Assembly: GCA_002337385.1 (NCBI GenBank)
Contig: DDFY01000033.1
Coordinates: 1-27,611 of the forward strand
Length of the DNA stretch: 27,611 bases
Source: Erythrobacter sp. UBA1916
GTDB taxonomy: Bacteria; Pseudomonadota; Alphaproteobacteria; Sphingomonadales; Sphingomonadaceae
Direction of reading: 5' to 3'
Under the pieces are notes generated by a model. That model saw nothing but the letters and a program-made list of their open reading frames with translations. It had not been told where the DNA came from and searched no databases. Position numbers and translations under genes: made by a program. Of this stretch, positions 7,642-15,483 are shown in pieces. Position 1 is the first letter of the stretch. Every line of letters starts with the position of its first letter.

Positions 7642-8079
7642 CTAGATTGCTCCCGAGACCTTCTGCGCGACCTCTGTGAGCGTCGCCTGAAGACGATTAA
7701 TCTCCGATAGGCTGGTACCGCTGGGCACGTATCGCGTTAAAAGGAATTCGCGCGACAGCGACATGGAGTGCAAGTGTTCGCGTGTCCGTTTCCTAAGCAC
7801 TAGACCACGTTCGACAGCGAGGTCCGCCCTTGCCGCGAGATTGTGCTGAAGCCCCCGGACTTGTCCCGCGCTGTGACCGGATTGAAGAAGGAAGGCGTTC
7901 AAGTATAGTTCGACGGCATGGATCGCGACCATGCGAAACGGTGCCCGCGACCTCGGCTCTCCAGGCCGTCCATTCTGGACGAGAAGTTGTGCCGCGAACC
8001 GATACTCATCGGCAAGAGCCACCACCTCAGCAGGCGTTGCAGCCTCTCCCGGGTAAAGGGCTATCGCTTGGTCATTCAT
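7642..8079 (-). CDS. HEPN-like small protein
   Basis: This 145-residue protein is mostly helical. The segment PFRMVAIHAVELYLNAFLL, followed by a HNLAARADLAVERGLVLRKRTREHLHSMS stretch and EFLLTRYVP, resembles HEPN-superfamily proteins, in which a first helix carries an Ala/Glu-rich LYLNA motif and a later one ends in a Tyr-Pro. A catalytic Rx4-6H motif is not certain; RKRTREH is the nearest candidate. The start ATG at 8077-8079 has only a weak ribosome-binding site. The gene sits between the ssb terminator and the structured element, a slot held in the other module by an unrelated plus-strand gene, so it looks like exchangeable cargo. HEPN proteins are often RNases or partners in toxin-antitoxin and defence systems; the role here is unknown. 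Confidence 0.75.
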   Translation of the reverse strand: MNDQAIALYPGEAATPAEVVALADEYRFAAQLLVQNGRPGEPRSRAPFRMVAIHAVELYLNAFLLQSGHSAGQVRGLQHNLAARADLAVERGLVLRKRTREHLHSMSLSREFLLTRYVPSGTSLSEINRLQATLTEVAQKVSGAI

Positions 8080-8147
8080 GGCATTCTTCGTAGCACCGCT
8101 TTCGCAAACGATTACTGAAAGATCTCCGGATTTTCATACGCCAGAAT

Positions 8148-8176
8148 GGGGCCCTGTCCTACATGGACAGGACCCC
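8148..8176 (-). terminator. Terminator-like hairpin after ssb, copy 1
   Basis: GGGGCCCTGTCC (8148-8159) pairs with GGACAGGACCCC (8165-8176) around five bases, with one G.T wobble. It lies 26 bases beyond the ssb stop and is conserved at 27021-27048 with a different loop. There is no T-run, so its strength as a terminator is uncertain; it may also protect the 3' end. Confidence 0.6.
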
Positions 8177-8202
8177 TTCGGGAAGGAGATCGACGGGAGA
8201 GT

Positions 8203-8601
8203 TCAGTCGATCTCGGGAGCGTCGGTGTTGTCGTTGTCGTCACTCGAGCCGTTACCGCGGGAGAGAAAGTCGACCTTGTCGGCGAGGATCTCGGTACCGT
8301 AGCGCGTGACCCCGTCCTTGTCCTCCCACTGGGTGTAGTGGATGCGGCCCTGAACCGATACCAGCTGGCCCTTGGAGCAGTACTGACCGACGGTTTTGGC
8401 GAGGCCGTTGAAGCAGGTCACCCGGTGGAACTCGCTTTCCTTGGCGGTGTAGCCGTTCTCATCCTTGTAGGTCTTGCCGTCCTTGTCGCGTGCAGGGCGA
8501 TCGGTGACGACGGTGATCCCGGTAACGTTGGTGCCGCCCTTGGTCTCGCGGGTGTCGGGATCGCGAGCGAGGCGGCCGGTGAGGATTGCGATATTGGTCA
8601 T
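8203..8601 (-). CDS. ssb: Single-stranded DNA-binding protein, plasmid type, copy 1
   Basis: This 132-residue protein is an OB-fold SSB: MTNIAILTGRLARDPD starts the first strand, followed by FHRVTCFNGLAKTVGQYCSKGQLVSVQGRIHYTQWEDKDG and TEILADKVDFLSRG. It coats ssDNA, and plasmid copies in the leading region act on the incoming transferred strand. It lacks the long Gly/Pro-rich linker, and the acidic end is DNTDAPEID instead of the usual DDDIPF, so the terminal Phe that docks SSB partner proteins is missing. The ATG at 8599-8601 follows GAAGGAA. Five residues differ from copy 2 at 27075-27473. A structured leader of about 150 bases precedes it. Confidence 0.95.
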   Translation of the reverse strand: MTNIAILTGRLARDPDTRETKGGTNVTGITVVTDRPARDKDGKTYKDENGYTAKESEFHRVTCFNGLAKTVGQYCSKGQLVSVQGRIHYTQWEDKDGVTRYGTEILADKVDFLSRGNGSSDDNDNTDAPEID

Positions 8602-8752
8602 GATGAAAGTTCCTTCAGTTCCTCAAACCGGAGACCATCTCCGGCTTGCGAACATCCAGAAGAAGCAGGGCATGGGAGGACTGCACCGCAGGCCAGCAGA
8701 CATTGTCTGGGGGCCAAGGGAAACCTGTTCATGACGGGTGGTGCGGGCAGGC
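8602..8752 (-). promoter_or_regulatory. Structured leader of ssb, copy 1
   Basis: These bases match 27474-27611 closely although no protein is encoded. They hold the hairpin CCGGAGA-CCA-TCTCCGG (8628-8644) and a second hairpin at 8691-8715 (GGCC/GGCC outside, CAGACA/TGTCTG inside). The second hairpin is replaced by a different stem in copy 2 between the same flanks. On the plus strand CTGCACC and GGTGCGG can also pair around it. The leader probably carries the ssb promoter and a regulatory fold. Confidence 0.6.
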
Positions 8753-8882
8753 AGCGCAGCGGCCAACACGGCCGGAAAGGAACGGGTTGCGGCTCCTCAG
8801 CTGACCTGCTTTACGGACTGTTCGCGAAGAAAGTCGGATGGGTATCGGGTGCGGGTCTGAAGGTGCCAGGACCCTGCTGCAA
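8753..8882. other. Short non-coding stretch between the ssb leader and a gene fragment
   Basis: No gene, repeat or promoter that I can support was seen here. The similarity to the second module cannot be followed, because that copy ends at the window edge at the base equivalent to 8752. Confidence 0.4.
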
Positions 8883-9008
8883 TCAGCCTGCTCCATCTTC
8901 TTCCGATGCCGCCAGAAGATCCATGAAGTTGCGGGCTGCTTCCCGGTCTTCCTCGTTCTCGAACGCCACATCGAGATCGGGGGCGAGGTCATACGTCCCA
9001 ACGAACAA
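8883..9008 (-). pseudogene. Possible 3' remnant of a gene cut by the hsd insertion
   Basis: Immediately beyond hsdS a minus-strand frame encodes about 41 residues with protein-like composition (TYDLAPDLDVAFENEEDREAARNFMD... ending EDGAG). No ATG or ribosome-binding site fits; the only in-frame start is TTG at 9006-9008, and further upstream the frame runs into hsdS out of phase. It reads as the acidic C-terminal end of a former gene interrupted at about 9010. The family is unknown. A short real gene starting at the TTG is the alternative. Confidence 0.35.
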
Positions 9009-9019
9009 ACTGCGACTAT

Positions 9020-10681
9020 TCAGGCAGGCTCGAGAACACCTTGCAGGACTGATTGCAACAGGTGGGAGCGGATTTGTTCTTCTTCGGTGAGGCTGGCTTC
9101 GAGCCGGTCGCAAAGGGCCATCAGTTCATCGACCTTTGCGACGATGCGGTGCTGTTCGGCGAGTGGGGGGAGAGGAATGTTGAATGTACGAATTAGGCTA
9201 AGGTTCAGATTGCCTTGTGACGCCCCCTTGCCATAGGTGCGCGTCGTCGAACTCGCGCGACCTTCGGGACCGTTCAGCCACAAGGCAATGTAATCCGCGG
9301 AAACTAGCTGATTTGGGATCTTGATAAGGCAGAGGCTTACGTAAAAGGCGAACTCAAAGTCAGAGTCTAGGACAGCAGCTTCGCCAATCCCGGCCCCAAC
9401 GCGGGTCATCAAGACATCCCCACGTTCCGGCCGCCTGTTCGCTCGGTATTTGTCAAAATCGACTGCCGAAACGAACCGATGGTTCTCTGGCATAAAGCGG
9501 AATGGCTTGACGTTCTGAGCGGAAAGAAACGGCTTCCCCGTCTCGGTATACCTTGGTGTAAGATGAGTTCCATCGGTGATTTGATAGGCGATATCTTGCA
9601 GGTAGACGCGCTGCCACGACGAAGGCAGTTTAACGAGCTCCTCAAAGTCATCGGCAGGGAGCCCTGGTTTCTGAGCGCGGATGCCTTTCTCAAGCATCAG
9701 CTTTTGATTCTCGACCTTTATCCTTCCCAGCAGCTCTGGCGCAGGCTCGTCCTCCGTATCCTGCGTCATTAGAGCTCCCCGCGTGGCAAGATTGAGGATC
9801 GATTGACGCAAAGCTTTGATCTGGTCGGCGCGGGTGGTGAGGGAGGCGAGGTTGGCGAGTGCAAAGCGAGCGTCGGCGGGGAAGGTTTCGGGATCGAGGG
9901 CGTTCAGGCGGGCGAAGCTCGCTGCCGTCAGCTTGTCGCGCTCCGCCTCGCGGCTCTCCCGCGCCGCCTCAAGCTGATCGCACAGCGCCATCAGCTCATC
10001 AATTTTGCGCTGGACGCTTGGGCAAATCAGAGGCACCGGCACTTCGGCAATCTTGCCAATGCTGAGGGTGACATTCGCGGTCCCTGTCATACGAGAAACG
10101 AGAAGTTCGTCCTTGAAGGTGGACAGATATTCGAAGATGAACCGAGCCGAGACCAGGTCGGGCGCGAACGGAAAAACCGCAGCGAGAATTGTCCCAAGCG
10201 CAAATTGCCCTTCTTGATAATGCAGCCGATTGATGCTCGCATTTCCGTGGCCAGTTGATGATACCAGAGGGATGATTGCCGCAGCACCCTCAAAATCGAA
10301 ATGATTGCATGTGCCGCGCTCGGCAGCCGTCACCACCAACGGAAAGTCCCCTGCCACGGCCTGTTTGATGCCAGTGAGGCCCTTTTCAATTCGGGCAATC
10401 GTTCCAAGTGCTACAAAGCCGCTGGGATCACAAAACTGCTCGGGTAGATCCTCTTCAGTAACCGCAGAATAGAGCTTGGGTTTTGAGATCTGCTTGGCGG
10501 CGCACAGTTTTGCTTTTCGCGCCTCAACCGCTGCCAAAATGTCGCTGGAAGACAGGCCGCCGCCCTCAGGCTTCAATTTGTCAGAGATAGCCAATGCAAT
10601 GACTACCTTGCGGAATTCGCTGATGCGGTCAGGATGATCGCCAATGCGCGAGAGAACCTCGCGCAACAGGTCCTGTTTCAT
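9020..10681 (-). CDS. hsdS: Type I restriction-modification specificity subunit HsdS
   Basis: This 553-residue subunit sets the bipartite DNA target of the type I complex. It has the two-fold layout of HsdS: target-recognition domain 1 at about residues 80-215, a helical spacer at about 215-330, domain 2 at about 345-505 and a final helix. The spacer motif DELMALCD.LEA occurs twice, once after each domain (following LICPSVQRKI and LPPLAEQHRIVAKV), and the linker RADQIKALRQSILNLATRGAL is typical. Its ATG overlaps the hsdM stop by four bases, so translation is coupled. It is the last gene of hsdRMS, and the stop is followed by an apparent gene fragment, suggesting an insertion boundary. Confidence 0.95.
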   Translation of the reverse strand: MKQDLLREVLSRIGDHPDRISEFRKVVIALAISDKLKPEGGGLSSSDILAAVEARKAKLCAAKQISKPKLYSAVTEEDLPEQFCDPSGFVALGTIARIEKGLTGIKQAVAGDFPLVVTAAERGTCNHFDFEGAAAIIPLVSSTGHGNASINRLHYQEGQFALGTILAAVFPFAPDLVSARFIFEYLSTFKDELLVSRMTGTANVTLSIGKIAEVPVPLICPSVQRKIDELMALCDQLEAARESREAERDKLTAASFARLNALDPETFPADARFALANLASLTTRADQIKALRQSILNLATRGALMTQDTEDEPAPELLGRIKVENQKLMLEKGIRAQKPGLPADDFEELVKLPSSWQRVYLQDIAYQITDGTHLTPRYTETGKPFLSAQNVKPFRFMPENHRFVSAVDFDKYRANRRPERGDVLMTRVGAGIGEAAVLDSDFEFAFYVSLCLIKIPNQLVSADYIALWLNGPEGRASSTTRTYGKGASQGNLNLSLIRTFNIPLPPLAEQHRIVAKVDELMALCDRLEASLTEEEQIRSHLLQSVLQGVLEPA

Positions 10682-12135
10682 CGGGCTAGCGCCTCGCCCA
10701 GAATGGCCTTGAGCTGATCGCGCAAATCCGCCGTCTTTGCTTCAGCATTGTTTAATGCCTCAAGCAGTTCGGCAGGATCGCCCAAATCGGCCTCCTCGCT
10801 ATGCGGGTTCTTGAAATCGAGGTTGTAGCCTCGCGCCTTCACGTCCGCGGCGCTGACCTTCCACGCTCGTGGGCCTTCCTCGCGGCCTTTGCGCTCCGCG
10901 CCGCCCCACCAGTCGATGCAGCCGGCGAAATGTTCGAAGCGGATTGGCTTCGTCATCGAATAGGCCTTCTGGCCCGCTGGCACATGGTGCTCGTAGAACC
11001 AGATGTCCTTGGTTGGCTCACCTTTCTCGAAGAACAGCAGGTTGGTGCCAATCGAGGCATAGGGCTTGAACACCGAATTGGGCAGACGGACGATGGTGTG
11101 AAGGTTGCACTCTTCCAGCAGCGCCTCCTTCAATCGCGTCTTCACGCCTTCGCCGAACAAGCTGCCATCGGGCAGGACGATGGCCGCCACACCGCCCTTA
11201 CGCAGCAAGCGGATGAACAGAGCCAGGAACAAGTCCGCCGTCTCACGCGTGCGGAAGTGTTGCGGAAAATTGCTCTCGATCCCATCTTCTTCTTTGCCTC
11301 CAAAAGGCGGATTGGTGAGGATGACGTCAACGCGGTCCTTCTGCTCCCAGCTGATGTAGGGGCGCGCCAGCGTGTTGTCGTGGCGGACGAAGCTGGGATC
11401 TTCCACGCCGTGCAGCAGCATGTTGGTGACACAGAGCATGTGCGGCAGCGGCTTTTTTTCCACCGCGCGGAACGATGCCTGCATCAATGCCTCGTCCTCT
11501 GGCCGCTTCACATAGCGATCGCGCATGTGCTTCATTGCGCAGGTGAGGAAACCGCCGGTGCCGCAGGAAGGATCGAAGATGATCTCGCCGGGTTTGGGGT
11601 CGATCCGGTCAACCATGAAGGCGGTGACGGCGCGGGGCGTGTAATATTCGCCGGCGTTGCCCGCTGATTGCAGATCATTCAAAATTTGCTCGTACACGTC
11701 CCCGAAGTGCTGGCGCTCGGTCAGGTTGTTGAAGTCGATATCGTTGATCTTGTTGACCACCTGCCGCAGCAGCTGACCGGACTTCATATAGTTGTAGGCA
11801 TCCTCGAACACATCGCGCACGACGCGGCGGCGGTTACCCGCCTGGCCTGTGGGCTTGAGGCCCTTCATGGCCGGGAATAGTTCGTCATTAACGAATGCCA
11901 GCAGCGCTTCGCCGGTCAGCCCTTCCGGATCGGCGGCCCAGTTGCGCCACTGGAACTGCTCGGGAACCGGCGAGACATAGCCGTCGCGCATCAGCTCCAG
12001 TTCCTGGTCCTGATCGTCGATGATCTTCAGGAAAAACAGCCAGCATAGCTGGCTGATGCGCTGGGCGTCGCCATCGACGCCGCTGTCCTTGCGCATGATG
12101 TCCTGAATGGATTTGACGAGGGTACGAACGGACAT
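10678..12135 (-). CDS. hsdM: Type I restriction-modification DNA methyltransferase HsdM
   Basis: This 485-residue N6-adenine methyltransferase uses S-adenosylmethionine to protect host DNA and forms the M2S core with HsdS. The N-terminal helical HsdM domain (about residues 5-140) is followed by the catalytic domain. Motif I is FDPSCGTGGF near residue 187 and motif IV is NPPFGG near 273. GEYYTPRAV precedes motif I as in other HsdM proteins. The ATG at 12135 lies three bases after the hsdR stop, and the gene overlaps hsdS by four bases, so the three form one transcript. Nothing suggests inactivation. Confidence 0.96.
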   Translation of the reverse strand: MSVRTLVKSIQDIMRKDSGVDGDAQRISQLCWLFFLKIIDDQDQELELMRDGYVSPVPEQFQWRNWAADPEGLTGEALLAFVNDELFPAMKGLKPTGQAGNRRRVVRDVFEDAYNYMKSGQLLRQVVNKINDIDFNNLTERQHFGDVYEQILNDLQSAGNAGEYYTPRAVTAFMVDRIDPKPGEIIFDPSCGTGGFLTCAMKHMRDRYVKRPEDEALMQASFRAVEKKPLPHMLCVTNMLLHGVEDPSFVRHDNTLARPYISWEQKDRVDVILTNPPFGGKEEDGIESNFPQHFRTRETADLFLALFIRLLRKGGVAAIVLPDGSLFGEGVKTRLKEALLEECNLHTIVRLPNSVFKPYASIGTNLLFFEKGEPTKDIWFYEHHVPAGQKAYSMTKPIRFEHFAGCIDWWGGAERKGREEGPRAWKVSAADVKARGYNLDFKNPHSEEADLGDPAELLEALNNAEAKTADLRDQLKAILGEALAR

Positions 12136-12138
12136 GGA

Positions 12139-14592
12139 CTAGGCGACTTCCTGATAGATTTCGTGCTGTAGGGCGTGGACGGCTTCCTCGAACCCGGCTT
12201 TGCCGCCAAACGCCTTGATGAGCTCTACCGGCGTGCCCAGCGTGTTCAAGGGCGGGATGCGCAGGACGTTGGTGTCATCGAGGTTAAGCACGCCTTCGTC
12301 GGCATATTTGTCGAGCAGGGCGGTTAGGACGGCCCGGGCCTGTTCGCCGTATTTGGCGAAGACGTCGCGCTTCTGGACGTTGGCCGCCCGTTCCTGGCGG
12401 GTGAGCGGCTTGCGATCGAAGGCGACGTGGCAAATGAGGTCAAACGGATCGAGATCCTTGCCTAGCTCGCTGGTGATCACCGCAAGGTCGAGTCCTTCTG
12501 CTGCAAGCTCATCGACCAGTGCTTGCTTGCGATCTGCGTCGGTCCAACGCTGAAGGAAATCGTCCAAGCTGGCGAAGTGCTTGCGCAGCGCGCGCTTGGT
12601 GAAGTCGCGCAGGCTTTCGGTGACGAGCTTGCCGCTTTCGTCGAGATATTCGACGCGTTCACCAATGATGACCGCCGATACACCATCGACGTAGACCTTG
12701 CCCTTCTTACTAGGGCCGTCCGGGAAGGAGATGTCTGGCCGGTCACCACCGTCATCGATGATCGTCTCATCGCCGTCGGTGCTGTCGTCATTCTCGCCAT
12801 CATCATCCGTCGGGTCCGGTTCTGGCGGAGTGATTGGGCCATCCCGTTCTGGCTCGAAGATTTGCACCGGCTCGCCATCAAAGTCGGGGTCGGCGAAGTG
12901 GTTGGTCGCACCGCGGAAGTCCATCAGCGTGAAGTAGAACTTGCGGGTGTCCTCATGCACACGGGTCCCGCGGCCGACGATCTGTTTGAATTCGGTCATC
13001 GATCCGACTTCGCGGTCGAGTACGATCAGGCGGCAGGTCTGCGCATCGACGCCGGTGGACAACAGACGTGAGGTGGTGACCAGCACGGGGTAGCGGCTTT
13101 CAGGATCAATGAAGTTGCCTAACTGGGCCTGCCCTTCCGGATCATTGCCGGTGATCCGCATGACGTAGCGCGAGTTTTCGTCGACGAGGTCGGCATTCTC
13201 GTTGATCAACGCCTGCCGCATGCGGGCGGCGTGTTCCTGATCGACGCAGAATACGATGGTCTTCTGGTAGCGGTCGCCGCTCTCCTGCAGGAACTGAGTG
13301 ACTTTCTTGGCGACCAGCTTCGTCCGGTCATCGAGCACCAGGGTCCGGTCGAAATCCTTGGTATTGTAAATCCGGTCTTCGATTTCATTCCCATCGCGGT
13401 CGACTTGCCCCCTTTCAGGCCGGTAGCCTTCCACGTCGCGGTCGATGTGGACCTTGATGACCTTGTAGGGTGCCAGAAAGCCGTCGCGAATACCCTGCTT
13501 CAGCGTGTAGCTGTAAATCGGCTCGCCGAAGTAATGGATGTTGGAGGCATATTTCGTCTCCTTGGGCGTTGCGGTCAGGCCGATCTGGGTCGCGCCCGAG
13601 AAATGCTCAAGGATCTCCCGCCAGGCGCTGTCTTCCGCCGCGCTGCCTCGGTGACATTCGTCGATCACGATGAGGTCGAAGAAGCCCGGCGAGAACTCTT
13701 TGAACAGCTTCTGCTTCTCCTCGGGTCCGGTGATCGCCTGATACAGACCAAGGTAGATCTCATAAGCCGTGTCCACCCGGCGCTTCTTGTCCATCGCGAT
13801 AGTCAGGTCGATCGAAGAACCGTCTTCGCGTTCGATAGTTTTCGCGTGGGCTGATAGCTTGGCCATGGCAGGACCAAAGGGCCTGAAGTCATTGACCATG
13901 GTCTGGTCGACCAGCACGTTACGGTCGGCCAGGAACAGGATGCGTTTCTTGTGGCCACCCTTCCACAGCCGCCAGATGATCTGGAATGCGGTGTATGTCT
14001 TGCCGGTGCCAGTCGCCATGACGAGCAGCAGCCGGTCCCGCCCCTTGGCCACGGCCTGCATCACAGCGTTGATGGCATTGACCTGATAGTATCGCGGCTG
14101 CTTCCCGCTGCCGTCGTCGTAGTAGTCCTCGAGGACGAGTTCCTGACCTTCGAGTGTTAGGCCCTTCCAGGCAGCATAGCGTTGCCACAGCTCTTCAGGT
14201 GACGGGAAAGCGTCCAGCTCGATCGAGCTTTCGCGCGTTGCACTGTTGCCGGTCCGATCGTGGAAAACAAAGCCGTCACCGTTGGAGGAAAATACGAAGG
14301 GTATGTCGAGCGCTTCGGCATATTCAAGCCCTTGCTGAATTCCGCCACCCACCGGTTGCTTGTTGTCCTTGGCCTCAATCAGCGCGAGTGGGATGTTCGG
14401 CTTGTAGTAGAGGATGTAGTCAGCACGCTTGCCGTTGCCGCGTGAAACGAGCTTGCCGCGCACGATGATCCGACCCTTGGTAAAACTTACTTCTTCGCGG
14501 ATTTGAGATAGTTCGTCCCAGCCCGCAGCCCTGACGGCCGGGGTAATGAACTTCGTGCAAATGTCTCGCTCGCTTAGCGCCTTCTTGTCCAA
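12139..14592 (-). CDS. hsdR: Type I restriction endonuclease/translocase subunit HsdR
   Basis: HsdR translocates unmethylated DNA and cleaves it far from the recognition site. The N-terminal nuclease domain has ADYILYYKPNIPLALIEAK, a PD-(D/E)XK signature. The SF2 motor has Walker A MATGTGKT near residue 191, DECHRGSA near 308, LTATPKETKY and the motif VI-like QIVGRGTRVHED. An acidic linker (DPTDDDGENDDSTDGDE) leads to an EcoEI-type C-terminal domain. I place the start at TTG 14590-14592, giving MDKKALSERDICTKFITPA, which resembles the usual N-terminus of this subfamily. The open frame continues to 14724, but those 44 residues look non-coding and no ATG fits better. The gene heads hsdRMS and diverges from the nuclease gene at 14725. 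Confidence 0.92.
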   Translation of the reverse strand: MDKKALSERDICTKFITPAVRAAGWDELSQIREEVSFTKGRIIVRGKLVSRGNGKRADYILYYKPNIPLALIEAKDNKQPVGGGIQQGLEYAEALDIPFVFSSNGDGFVFHDRTGNSATRESSIELDAFPSPEELWQRYAAWKGLTLEGQELVLEDYYDDGSGKQPRYYQVNAINAVMQAVAKGRDRLLLVMATGTGKTYTAFQIIWRLWKGGHKKRILFLADRNVLVDQTMVNDFRPFGPAMAKLSAHAKTIEREDGSSIDLTIAMDKKRRVDTAYEIYLGLYQAITGPEEKQKLFKEFSPGFFDLIVIDECHRGSAAEDSAWREILEHFSGATQIGLTATPKETKYASNIHYFGEPIYSYTLKQGIRDGFLAPYKVIKVHIDRDVEGYRPERGQVDRDGNEIEDRIYNTKDFDRTLVLDDRTKLVAKKVTQFLQESGDRYQKTIVFCVDQEHAARMRQALINENADLVDENSRYVMRITGNDPEGQAQLGNFIDPESRYPVLVTTSRLLSTGVDAQTCRLIVLDREVGSMTEFKQIVGRGTRVHEDTRKFYFTLMDFRGATNHFADPDFDGEPVQIFEPERDGPITPPEPDPTDDDGENDDSTDGDETIIDDGGDRPDISFPDGPSKKGKVYVDGVSAVIIGERVEYLDESGKLVTESLRDFTKRALRKHFASLDDFLQRWTDADRKQALVDELAAEGLDLAVITSELGKDLDPFDLICHVAFDRKPLTRQERAANVQKRDVFAKYGEQARAVLTALLDKYADEGVLNLDDTNVLRIPPLNTLGTPVELIKAFGGKAGFEEAVHALQHEIYQEVA

Positions 14593-14724
14593 GTCTTTGC
14601 CCCGGTAATTTGCAGCCCACCCTACGAATAAGGTTCTGTTAGCGCTAGCGTCTTTCGGACCGCCCAGGCTATTTCCGTCCTCGACAGTAGGAACGTAGGC
14701 TGGGATCGACGTGGGGGACCGCAA
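14593..14724. promoter_or_regulatory. Divergent control region between hsdR and the nuclease gene
   Basis: About 130 bases separate the preferred hsdR start from the TTG of the plus-strand nuclease gene. Promoters for both operons should lie here. A short palindrome TAGCGCTA is seen around 14639. I could not pick convincing -35/-10 pairs. Confidence 0.4.
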
Positions 14725-15480
14725 TTGGACGACGCGCGGAAAAGCTCTTCGGGACGATTGCGAGGTGGAGTGGTTGAATTGTCCAATGATGCCAATTTGC
14801 TTGCCCGGCTGGAGGTGTTTCTTCTTCGAGCGGCTCCTTTGATTCGGCTAAACACTGCTGACGAACATAGTATTGACGATGAACTTGCACCTCGGTTGCA
14901 AATCGCACTAGCTCAATTGCGGCAACCCCTCAAAGCAGTCCGTGACGCGACCTGCGCAAACGTTTGGAGCACTGCGGGGCTGGGCACCGATGAAGTCAGA
15001 ATTTCATCTGTGCTCGCGAAATTATGGGATGAGGGTCAATACGGAGCGGAAGGAAGGCTTTTTTTGGCACGGAGCCTAGCATTCCTCGGCCATGGTCGCA
15101 CGCCTTCTGGCGATGAGCTTGAGGCTGGATACCGGATTCAGACTGAGTATTGCCCGAACGGCGAAATTGGAGATCGAGTAGACATCACGGTTGAAACGCA
15201 AAGGTCAATCTTCGGTATCGAGGTAAAGATCCTTGCTAATGAAGGCGAGAGGCAGCTTGAACGGTACGTCTTGTCTATCGGCCAACGCGCCAAACGGTTG
15301 CGTCGAGAAAATGCTCAAGTGATATTCCTGTCACCACGCGCACCGGACCATAAGGGAACCTCCGCGATTTGGGTTACCTGGCGGCAAATCGCCGATGCTG
15401 CCGCTTTAGCCGACCGGAGCACTAGGGCAGGCTCGAACATTCATGACTTCGGCGAATTCTGCATCAAACTTGGAAGGTAA
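14725..15480 (+). CDS. PD-(D/E)XK nuclease family protein (PDDEXK_4-like)
   Basis: This 251-residue protein matches the PDDEXK_4 pattern. An N-terminal helical part leads to TDEVRISSVLAKLWDEGQYGAEGRLFL (from residue 88), the usual E...S..LA.L segment. The catalytic core follows: D153 in GDRVDIT and E166-V-K168 in FGIEVKI, then a QLERY helix with Q177. Cleavage of DNA is the expected activity. The TTG start follows GGGGGA by seven bases; GTG or TTG codons around residues 16-19 are alternatives. Three bases after its stop a partner gene begins. It is divergent from hsdR. Proteins of this group are common in defence islands, but no named system was recognised. Confidence 0.8.
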   Translation: MDDARKSSSGRLRGGVVELSNDANLLARLEVFLLRAAPLIRLNTADEHSIDDELAPRLQIALAQLRQPLKAVRDATCANVWSTAGLGTDEVRISSVLAKLWDEGQYGAEGRLFLARSLAFLGHGRTPSGDELEAGYRIQTEYCPNGEIGDRVDITVETQRSIFGIEVKILANEGERQLERYVLSIGQRAKRLRRENAQVIFLSPRAPDHKGTSAIWVTWRQIADAAALADRSTRAGSNIHDFGEFCIKLGR

Positions 15481-15483
15481 TAT

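Larger units (their letters stand above)
7137..8752 (-). repeat. Leading-region module, copy 1 (diverged direct repeat of 26133-27611)
   Basis: In minus-strand order the module contains the ssb leader, ssb, a terminator-like hairpin, a variable gene, the four-way-junction element, the leader hairpin, the 73-codon gene and its terminator. Every part except the variable gene recurs in the same order and orientation at 26133-27611. ssb is 96% identical in protein, whereas the 73-codon products are about 83% identical in the C-terminal 60 residues and unrelated in the first 13. The second copy reaches the window edge, so the full repeat may be longer. Confidence 0.85.

Noticed and set aside
8146..9090. 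314-codon plus-strand frame opposite ssb and its leader
   Set aside because: The strand opposite encodes a clear SSB, and the leader part is conserved as structure, not as protein.
14593..14724. 44-residue N-terminal extension of HsdR
   Set aside because: Related HsdR proteins begin near MDKKALSERD, and the extension has no start signal and non-protein-like composition.
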